This document shows positions 7,823 through 13,989 of a DNA stretch of 39,221 nt, piece after piece (position 1 is the first letter of the stretch; every line of letters starts with the position of its first letter). Both the position numbers and the translations under genes were made by a program. The stretch covers positions 1 to 39,221 of the forward strand of contig NZ_NXLR01000018.1 in NCBI RefSeq assembly GCF_003364255.1, given 5' to 3'. The notes beneath the pieces were generated by a model. The model worked only from the letters and a program-made list of their open reading frames with translations, had not been told where the DNA came from and ran no database searches. Source of the DNA: Helicobacter marmotae (GTDB lineage: Bacteria > Campylobacterota > Campylobacteria > Campylobacterales > Helicobacteraceae).

Positions 7823-9326
7823 AGCATTCACCATAAAGAGTATGCCAAGAGGGAATCTGAATATAAGGAGGGGTTTGAATATAAGGAGGAATCTGAGCAT
7901 TATGTAAATTAGCATGAGGGATAAGACCATTGAAGATAGGCATGCAAGGAGCGGAATATATCTCTCCCTTTAGTTTTGCTTTGATAATGTGTCGCGTAGG
8001 TTTTAAAGATTTGCGGGGGGGGGTCGTTGTCTTATTGTCAAAATAAGAGGGGTTGCTTGCTAGTATGGTAAGATTCTTTTGTAACTCTTCAAAACTCTCA
8101 ACACAAATCAAATTTTTCACCCCATAAAGCAGGAGGCTTTTACCGGCAAAGGCTATGCAGGGTTTATTATAAAAAGTGGCTTCGATGTGGATGGTGCCAT
8201 TAATCGTAGCTAGAGCTTGGGCGTGGGTGATAAGCTCTTTTGATGGGGTATTAAAATCAATAATTTTGACATGCTCTAGGGCTTGAAGCTCTTTATAAAA
8301 GGCAATAGACTTCCACCATTTGATGTTATAGAGGAAATACACCATTTCAGGGTTATTGAGCATAAATTGATGAGGGTGCTCTTTAATATAGAGTTTATAG
8401 CCCTCTGGGAGGGCATTATGGAGCATTTGGATAATGCTAAGCTGATTTTGGAGATTCACACATACAGAAGTCCCGCCCTCTGGCTCAAAGTGCATAGCAT
8501 AAAAGATAAATTTTTCACTATAATCGGGGGCTTGCATAATGGAGTAATAGAATCTTTTTAGCTTTTTCACATATAAAAGGCTTGATAACCTCTCCCAAAA
8601 TGACGTGGGGAAATAGCCTGTGTGCTGCTTTATAATGAAATCTCTTTTTAAAACACAAAGCACAAAATCTACCAGCAGTTGCCCGCCTATTTTTAAAAGC
8701 AGGCTTCTTATAAGGGATTTTTGCTTTTTCCATAATGAAGTGGCTGTAGGCAGCACAATATCATCGGGATTAAAGTGATAAAAGAGATTTTCTTGTATTT
8801 GAGAATCGCTTAGATTCCCGCTTAATAGGGGGACATAGGTGTTTGTATTAAAATGCAGCACAGAGATGGCATAAATGAGTGTAGGCGGGGTGAAAAACGC
8901 AGGGATAGAGCGATGTTTAGCAATATAGGCGGGTATATCATAGCTCACACCATGCTCTAAGCCGCTTATGAAGACTAAATCAATGCTAAAGCTATCAAAA
9001 ATATGATTCCAAAAGCAGAGGGCGTTTATGAATTTATTTGTAGAAAGCATACCATCATTTAGCCACCTATGGGCTACAAATTCGACTTTATATTGCTCAA
9101 GCTTGTATTGATTTAAAAGCTCATAGCTTAAATATGACGTGCCATTGACATATTCTAACTCCTGCATAGACATAATATGCGTAATTTGCGGGTTATTTTG
9201 GTATTTTGCCCGCACTTCCTCTGCCATAGAATGGGAATCTACAATTAACACAACGATATGATGTTGCAACTCTAAGCACACATCAATAAAGCTTAAATCC
9301 CTATCGATGAGAATGATATTTTTCAT
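7815..9326 (-). CDS. Capsule-synthesis-like protein with poly-C tract near 3' end
   Basis: A 503-aa paralogue of the next gene. It shares the N-terminal MKNIILIDRD, the AMHFEPEGGTS motif (about 277-287), KLYIKEHPHQ (311-320) and ATINGTIHIEATFYNKP. The start ATG 9326 overlaps the FkbM stop by 4 nt. A run of nine C (8015-8023) encodes TPPR near residue 435, after the recognisable domain. The remaining tail ends in a tandem six-residue repeat (PPYIQT, PPYIQI) encoded by 18-bp units at 7853-7888. In this phase the frame ends inside the next start (ATGCGTAA). One extra C moves the stop to about 7912, well before 7822, and one fewer C stops at once. A capsule/LPS sugar-transfer role is inferred from family resemblance. 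Confidence 0.75.
   Translation of the reverse strand: MKNIILIDRDLSFIDVCLELQHHIVVLIVDSHSMAEEVRAKYQNNPQITHIMSMQELEYVNGTSYLSYELLNQYKLEQYKVEFVAHRWLNDGMLSTNKFINALCFWNHIFDSFSIDLVFISGLEHGVSYDIPAYIAKHRSIPAFFTPPTLIYAISVLHFNTNTYVPLLSGNLSDSQIQENLFYHFNPDDIVLPTATSLWKKQKSLIRSLLLKIGGQLLVDFVLCVLKRDFIIKQHTGYFPTSFWERLSSLLYVKKLKRFYYSIMQAPDYSEKFIFYAMHFEPEGGTSVCVNLQNQLSIIQMLHNALPEGYKLYIKEHPHQFMLNNPEMVYFLYNIKWWKSIAFYKELQALEHVKIIDFNTPSKELITHAQALATINGTIHIEATFYNKPCIAFAGKSLLLYGVKNLICVESFEELQKNLTILASNPSYFDNKTTTPPRKSLKPTRHIIKAKLKGEIYSAPCMPIFNGLIPHANLHNAQIPPYIQTPPYIQIPSWHTLYGECYA
7853..7888. repeat. 18-bp tandem repeat inside coding tail
   Basis: Two 18-bp units (GAATCTGAATATAAGGAG and GGGTTTGAATATAAGGAG) plus a partial third encode the repeated hexapeptide PPYIQ(T/I) on the minus strand. 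A unit change would keep the frame. Confidence 0.7.
8015..8023. repeat. Homopolymer G9 (coding-strand C9) in capsule-synthesis-like gene
   Basis: Nine G on the plus strand, coding CCC on the minus strand, near residue 435 of 503. Slippage would replace or remove the last ~65 residues and break the 8-nt overlap with the next gene. Confidence 0.85.
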
Positions 9327-10060
9327 GCCTTCTCCTTAAAGATAAGGGTATTTATGGTTTTAGCCACGCATAAGTAACCCCTCTCTTTTAAAAAGTGATA
9401 GGTTTCATTCTCTGGGAGTGTTTCTAAAGTGGTATCCCATGATTCTATAAGGATAATTTTGGGGCGGTATTTTGTGAAATTATGAGATTTGAGTACTTCT
9501 AAATCAAGCCCCTCAACATCAATACTTAAAAAATCAATATTGGTATCTCTAGGCATATATTCATCTAAAATATCTTCCAAAGTCCGCACAGAAACGGGGA
9601 TTTTCTCTAGTAAATGATAGAGTGGGTGGTTGGCATATTTTGTCTCTAAAAGAGGAGTAAAGCCATTGAGAGCGGGCTCATTAAAGCTATAATATATCAT
9701 CTGCCCCCCCCCCCGCTGCTTTTCAAACTCATAAGCCACGCCGCATTGGATATTAATATCGCGCGGGCGAAACCGGTCAAAAAGCTTCATCGAGCCGGGC
9801 ATAGCGTCAATATTAATGCCCCTCCAGCCTTGCTTATAAAATAAATACGTGTTTGAGAATCTAAAAGGATGGTGTGCGCCCACATCGACATAAAATCCAC
9901 TTTGGGCGTATGCTAGCATTTCGCGCAGGATTAAGTCTTCACCTTGCTGGGCATAAGATTTGGTATGAAAACGTGTGATATAGAGATTTCTAATATGAAT
10001 AAGCCAGATTCGAATCTTGGATGGGAGGATGGCTTTAAGGATTGGCTTAAGTCTTAGCAT
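9323..10060 (-). CDS. FkbM-family methyltransferase, phase-variable (ON)
   Basis: A 245-aa SAM-dependent methyltransferase of the FkbM type, usual length. YAQQGEDLILREML (37-50), FYVDVGAHHPFRFSNTYLF (56-74) and GWRGINIDAMPGSM (78-91) are the family's SAM-binding signature. DFLSIDVEGLDLEVL follows later. Such enzymes O-methylate sugars in surface glycans. The start ATG 10060 has GGAGG five bases upstream and overlaps the previous stop by 7 nt. A run of 11 G (9704-9714 on the plus strand as C) encodes RGGGQ at residues 116-120, in the middle of the domain. With 10 G or 12 G a stop follows within about six codons, so this is a true ON/OFF switch, ON here. Confidence 0.9.
   Translation of the reverse strand: MLRLKPILKAILPSKIRIWLIHIRNLYITRFHTKSYAQQGEDLILREMLAYAQSGFYVDVGAHHPFRFSNTYLFYKQGWRGINIDAMPGSMKLFDRFRPRDINIQCGVAYEFEKQRGGGQMIYYSFNEPALNGFTPLLETKYANHPLYHLLEKIPVSVRTLEDILDEYMPRDTNIDFLSIDVEGLDLEVLKSHNFTKYRPKIILIESWDTTLETLPENETYHFLKERGYLCVAKTINTLIFKEKA
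9704..9714. repeat. Homopolymer C11 (coding-strand G11) inside FkbM methyltransferase gene
   Basis: Eleven C on the plus strand, mid-gene. The present length keeps the frame; a one-base gain or loss truncates the enzyme near residue 120-125. Confidence 0.92.
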
Positions 10061-10992
10061 TTTGCCCTCCGATATTGGCTAAAGTGGGCATAAACTAAGA
10101 ATATAAGGAGTTTTACTCTATCCCCCCCCCCAGCAAAAATCTGCTCTAGGCTGCTTTTAGGGAAAGCATCAATAACAGAGTGAGATGAGAGATTGCAAAT
10201 ACAAACCCCTAAAAAGAGCTCTCTCAAAATATGATAAGAGTGCAAAATCTCTGCATCTGTGTAGAGGATATGATGAAGATGTAGCTTTTCTAGCGCACAG
10301 AGCGTTTGAGACTCTTCATAAAAGTGCTTATAGTCGTTAAAAAGCATATTTTGGCTATCTACAAAGTAGTTTCTAAACCAATCATGATCACACCCTAGCA
10401 GGTAAATACGCTTATACCCCATAGCAATGGCACAAATAATGGAGGGAATAAGCACATTACAATAAGATGGTAGGGCTAGGGCGTGCTTAAAAAGATAACG
10501 TGCTATGAAGTCAAAGCCCTTAAATTTAGCAATACCATAGGTTTGAATGCTAATATTTGGATTATGCAGATTTAATGTGTGCTTCCATACATTAGGGACT
10601 AAAAGCTCTAAATGATAGGGCACATTTTCAAGGGCATTAAAGACTTCTTTAACTTCTTTTTCTACCCTTTGATAATGCTCCCTTGAGGCGACATTATACC
10701 TATCACCCACAAAAAACACAGAATCCATAAGGATATAGTATTTTGGCTTGATTTGCCAAGAGAGCGATTCTGTAATAGCGTGATTCATCATAAGGCTATC
10801 ATATTTGGATAGCAAGGCAGAATGGGCTTTTATATCATTTTTAAGGCTTGGACCATTTGCTAGGATAAAAATATTTTCATTACTTTGCTTTGCTAATGTG
10901 GGCACACTGGAGCTAAAGGCTTTAGCCCTGATAAAGCCATAGAGAGAATAAGCAGTATGCAAGAAGTCAAGGCAGAAGTGCTTAAGCGACAT
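10054..10992 (-). CDS. GNGPSLK/DUF115-like glycan-biosynthesis protein (second copy), 3' poly-G
   Basis: A 312-aa protein. IFILANGPSLKNDI (about 45-58) and a later YKRIYLLGCDHDWF match the fold seen in DUF115/MptE-like proteins and in GT42 sialyltransferases of Campylobacter. Which of these it truly belongs to is unsettled. The start ATG 10992 lies in the last codons of the upstream frame (11-nt overlap). The core ends at LEQIFAGGGD. Its GGG codons are a run of 10 G (10122-10131 as C). The present frame adds about 20 residues and ends overlapping the FkbM ATG by 7 nt. 11 G gives an immediate TAG and 9 G gives a TAA after two codons. Likely a glycosyltransferase or accessory enzyme; substrate unknown. 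Confidence 0.7.
   Translation of the reverse strand: MSLKHFCLDFLHTAYSLYGFIRAKAFSSSVPTLAKQSNENIFILANGPSLKNDIKAHSALLSKYDSLMMNHAITESLSWQIKPKYYILMDSVFFVGDRYNVASREHYQRVEKEVKEVFNALENVPYHLELLVPNVWKHTLNLHNPNISIQTYGIAKFKGFDFIARYLFKHALALPSYCNVLIPSIICAIAMGYKRIYLLGCDHDWFRNYFVDSQNMLFNDYKHFYEESQTLCALEKLHLHHILYTDAEILHSYHILRELFLGVCICNLSSHSVIDAFPKSSLEQIFAGGGDRVKLLIFLVYAHFSQYRRAKC
10122..10131. repeat. Homopolymer C10 (coding-strand G10) at 3' end of second DUF115-like gene
   Basis: Ten C on the plus strand. The coding strand reads ATTTTTGCT, ten G, then ATAG, the same context as the tract at 11920-11929. Confidence 0.9.
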
Positions 10993-12796
10993 AGCACACC
11001 TCTTGTGCGATATTATGGAGATTTTTTACTAGAGGGGAAAAGAGCTTATTTTGCTTGTCATATTGAGTGGATATATAACTTGATACTCTCATAGGGGTAA
11101 AAAGTTTGTCATTTTTATTATATCTTTGCCCCTTTAGGGGTAAAGAATTGCTTTTTGGATTTCTAGTAAATGTTGTTACTTTGTCATTCTGAGCCTGCAT
11201 AGCAGGCGAAGAATCTCTGTTGGATTCACCATCGACTCTGCCACTCTTGTCATTCTGAACCCCTGCAAGGGGTGAAGAATCTCTGTTGGCGACTAGTGAT
11301 TTGGATAGAGATTCTTCGCTTCGCTCAGAATGACAATAGGGCAGATTCTCTAGCGATTCCTTTGAAAAGTCTCTAGTAGATAAGAGAGATTCTTCGGGCA
11401 TAAAGCCCTCAGAATGACAATAAGATAGGGATTGTCTAGTGGCTTTGCGAAGCGATTCTCCATAACGCTCAGAATGACAAAGTAATTTCCTTTGCAGGTG
11501 TTTATTATGTGTGGGTTTCCCTTGCGGGTAGCAAAGTTTGTCATTCTGAGCCTGCATAGCAGGCGAAGAATCTCTGTCCGAATCACTAGTCGTGCTTTTT
11601 GGTGTTTTTGAAAGCAATTCTTCGCCCTTTATTGAGGGCTTGTGATGACAAAGTAACTGCCTTTCTAGCGATTCGTTTAAAGAGTCTTTAGTAGATAAGA
11701 GAGATTCTTCGGTCGCACTTCGTGTTCCCTCAGAATGACAAACTAACGGAGTCGCTAGTGATTGGGGTGGAGTTTCTTTACAATGCTTGGAATGATAAGG
11801 CAATGTTAAATTTTCTAGTGATTCGGGTAGAGATTCTCTAGCTAACTTAGAATAACAAACAACATAAACAATGGAAAAAAGAGAAAGAGTGGAGTAGAGG
11901 GTTATAAAGTATTTACTATCCCCCCCCCCAGCAAAAATATTATCTATATGTGTTCTCTTAAAGGCGTCTATCATAGAAATAGATGAGCAATTATAAATAT
12001 GAGGGAAGCTCATACCTAGCGCGTCATAGGCTTTAAAAGCCTCTGTAATGCACTGCATATGGAAAGAAAGCTTATAGGGTGTGTAGATTTTCTCCTCTTT
12101 GTCGTGGTAGTAGTGAGTTTCAAGTGAATAGACTTTGTTATTGCTATCGACATTAAGTTGCTTATGCCAAGTGCTATCTGCCCCTAAGAGATAGATATGC
12201 TTATACTTCATCGTAATACCCGCACATAATGAAGCAAGTAGCACATTAATACCGCTAGGAATAGCAAAATTATGCCTATAAAGCCAAGATTGAAGCGAAT
12301 AGAATGTGTAGAGTTCTACAGCATTGAAAGTATGTACGTGTAAATGCGGGTTTTTAAAGTTTATGCCCTTATTTGTGCGTTTATGGTAGAAATGATAGGG
12401 AGCTAGGATAATCATCTCCCAATCCACTTTGGCTAATGCTTCATTTAACTTTTGCATATCTCGTGTGATATAGCCATCGCTATCTTCTTCCTTGCTATAA
12501 AACCCCCAATATGCTGGGTCCATAAGCATATAATACGTGGGCTTTAAGCTAAAGGCAAGCGGGTGGGTTAAGGCTTGATTCACCATTAACACATCTTCGC
12601 CCCTTAGGCTTTGGATATGTGGAGCTATGTCATTTTTAAGGCTAGGACCATTACCCATAATAAAGATTCTCTCTTTATTTGGTTTAATGCTTTTAATGCT
12701 TGGTTTGAAAGTACCATGCCTAATAAAGCCTTGCAGATACCATAGGAGCTGTGCGCTTTTATTTACGCGTAGTTTTAAGCGGTGTTTCCAGTGCAT
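10982..12796 (-). CDS. GNGPSLK/DUF115-like protein with long repeat-derived C-terminal extension
   Basis: The frame is 604 aa, but only about the first 293 residues look like a real domain: IFIMGNGPSLKNDI (44-57), a central IPSGINVLLASL, YKHIYLLGAD, and the end IDNIFAGGGD shared with its paralogue downstream. The GGG codons (290-292) are a run of 10 G (11920-11929 as C). In this phase translation runs on for 311 residues through array 2 of palindromic repeats, giving CHSERSEES and RDSSPLAGVQNDK-like segments. It stops at a TAA that overlaps the next gene's ATG by 11 nt. With 11 or 9 G it ends within five codons. The natural product is probably about 293-297 aa in two of three phases. Start ATG 12796 overlaps the SDR stop by 1 nt. 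Confidence 0.7.
   Translation of the reverse strand: MHWKHRLKLRVNKSAQLLWYLQGFIRHGTFKPSIKSIKPNKERIFIMGNGPSLKNDIAPHIQSLRGEDVLMVNQALTHPLAFSLKPTYYMLMDPAYWGFYSKEEDSDGYITRDMQKLNEALAKVDWEMIILAPYHFYHKRTNKGINFKNPHLHVHTFNAVELYTFYSLQSWLYRHNFAIPSGINVLLASLCAGITMKYKHIYLLGADSTWHKQLNVDSNNKVYSLETHYYHDKEEKIYTPYKLSFHMQCITEAFKAYDALGMSFPHIYNCSSISMIDAFKRTHIDNIFAGGGDSKYFITLYSTLSLFSIVYVVCYSKLARESLPESLENLTLPYHSKHCKETPPQSLATPLVCHSEGTRSATEESLLSTKDSLNESLERQLLCHHKPSIKGEELLSKTPKSTTSDSDRDSSPAMQAQNDKLCYPQGKPTHNKHLQRKLLCHSERYGESLRKATRQSLSYCHSEGFMPEESLLSTRDFSKESLENLPYCHSERSEESLSKSLVANRDSSPLAGVQNDKSGRVDGESNRDSSPAMQAQNDKVTTFTRNPKSNSLPLKGQRYNKNDKLFTPMRVSSYISTQYDKQNKLFSPLVKNLHNIAQEVCYVA
11180..11740. repeat. Cluster of palindromic repeats (array 2), translated in frame
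   Basis: At least eight copies of the ATTCT-GA-hairpin-GA-AGAAT element: 11186-11214 and 11543-11571 (core GCCTGC-ATA-GCAGGC), 11252-11280 (ACCCC-TGCAA-GGGGT), 11311-11331, 11389-11415 (GGGC/GCCC), 11455-11475, 11617-11645 (diverged, CCCT/AGGG) and 11704-11736 (CAC-GAA-GTG inside GG/CC). Orientation is mixed. The whole cluster lies in the open C-terminal extension of the DUF115-like gene without a stop in that frame. Spacing is irregular and there are no unique equal-length spacers, so this is not CRISPR. Confidence 0.85.
11920..11929. repeat. Homopolymer C10 (coding-strand G10) at the core end of first DUF115-like gene
   Basis: Ten C on the plus strand. The coding-strand context ATTTTTGCT, ten G, ATAG matches the tract at 10122-10131. 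It decides whether the 311-residue repeat-derived tail is translated. Confidence 0.9.
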
Positions 12797-13617
12797 TATA
12801 GCCCCCAGCCATCATCAACGATGAGCGTTTGCCCATTGATATAAAGGCTCGCATCGCTGAGTAAAAAAAGCAGTGTGCCACTTAAATCTTGCGGGTTAAG
12901 CATACCTTTACTTGTGCAATGTGCCCTATAACGTGTAAGGAAGCTCTCTGGCTGATTATCTAAAATGCCTCCGGGGGCTATGGCATTTGCTCTAATGCCC
13001 GTGTTGGCTAGGTATTTTGCCATATATTTTGTCATATGGCATATCCCTGCTTTAATCATACTATATTCAATGGGGCTATCCATCTGCGTGCCGATGTAGG
13101 TATCAAACTTGGGGGCATACACGCCCTGAATGCTGCTCATAGAGATAATATTACCATAGCCTTGGGCTTTAAAATATGTGGCAAATTGCTGTGAGGCGAG
13201 GAGGTAGCCGCCCATTTGGAGATTCATATTCGCACAAAAATCTTCATACTCTACTTCAAAAAAGTTCTTTTTCCCCCAATTTGGCGTGCGAGGATAGGCA
13301 TTATTGACTAAAGCATCAATCTTGCCATAACGTGCATGTAGGGATTGTATTGCTTCTTGCAAGCTTGTTTTGGAGGTAATGTCAAGTAAAATGCAATCAA
13401 TACGTGAGGCGCATTCACTAGCTAAGGCTTGGGGTGAGTTTGCACATATGGTATTGTAAATACTCTCTTTGGCACTATTGGCTGCTTGCAAATTTATATC
13501 TGCGATAATCCCAATGCCACCAGCTTGGACAATGGCTTCAATAAAGCCTTTACCGATAAGTCCCGCCCCGCCAGTTACAACTACTACTTTGTTTTGTAAA
13601 TCCTCTTGTAAATTCAT
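12796..13617 (-). CDS. Short-chain dehydrogenase/reductase, first gene of glycan operon
   Basis: A 273-aa NAD(P)-dependent SDR oxidoreductase. The nucleotide-binding motif TGGAGLIG is at residues 15-22 and NNAYP at 105-109. The catalytic Ser lies in SMSSIQG (about 159-165) and YSMIK at 185-189 gives the Tyr/Lys pair. IRANAIAPGGI and the C-terminal INGQTLIVDDGWGL complete the classical family. It resembles PtmA-type oxidoreductases of Campylobacter flagellin-glycan loci, so a step in making a nonulosonic acid or another activated sugar is possible but unproven. The stop overlaps the next start by 1 nt (TAATG). A candidate -10 (TACAAT) lies 38 nt upstream. Confidence 0.88.
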   Translation of the reverse strand: MNLQEDLQNKVVVVTGGAGLIGKGFIEAIVQAGGIGIIADINLQAANSAKESIYNTICANSPQALASECASRIDCILLDITSKTSLQEAIQSLHARYGKIDALVNNAYPRTPNWGKKNFFEVEYEDFCANMNLQMGGYLLASQQFATYFKAQGYGNIISMSSIQGVYAPKFDTYIGTQMDSPIEYSMIKAGICHMTKYMAKYLANTGIRANAIAPGGILDNQPESFLTRYRAHCTSKGMLNPQDLSGTLLFLLSDASLYINGQTLIVDDGWGL

Positions 13618-13989
13618 ATATGCTTATAGACCTTGTGTGAGTGTTAAGTGTGCGATTGTAGGAAAAATACACTAAGATATAGCTTAAAGCCCAACTCTAA
13701 GGGGATAGAAGCTCTCCCCGAGTTTTGGTAGATTCTATTATTCCCCATGTCTTTACCCATAAGAAAGGGCGGAGCATGGCTGCTTGATTTACTAGTAAAT
13801 GCTGTTAATTTGTCGCCTCTTGCGGGAGCATAGGAGGTGAAGAAACTCTATTTGGCGAGCAGTGATTCCCTTGTGAATTCTTAGCTCACACACTAGAGCT
13901 GACAAACTAATTTCCCTTGCAAGATGAGTTACATTATATATGAGCCACATTACATTTCATTATCACAAGGCAAAGCCGAAAGATCTTGC
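13618..13989. other. Intergenic region with a decayed palindromic repeat
   Basis: A 372-nt gap between the SDR gene and ccoG. It holds the operon's candidate -10 (13655-13660) and a worn copy of the repeat family at about 13809-13849, with TTGTCGCCTC...GAGGTGAAGAAACTC keeping the CCTC/GAGG stem. It also has flanking words shared with the arrays (ACTAGTAAATGCTGTTA at 13789-13805). I see no gene in it. Confidence 0.6.
13655..13660 (-). promoter_or_regulatory. Candidate -10 box of the glycan operon
   Basis: TACAAT on the minus strand, giving a predicted 5' UTR of about 30 nt before ATG 13617. It is the only good hexamer in the gap to ccoG and precedes a run of overlapping genes. Confidence 0.45.

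Noticed and set aside
7823-7930. Upstream extension of the second capsule-like gene to 7930
   Set aside because: The extra 36 residues overlap the previous gene's tail and are absent from the paralogue's N-terminus; ATG 7822 fits the overlap pattern.
11180-11740. CRISPR-like array
   Set aside because: Repeats are in both orientations with irregular spacing, variable cores and no equal-length unique spacers; no cas genes in the window.
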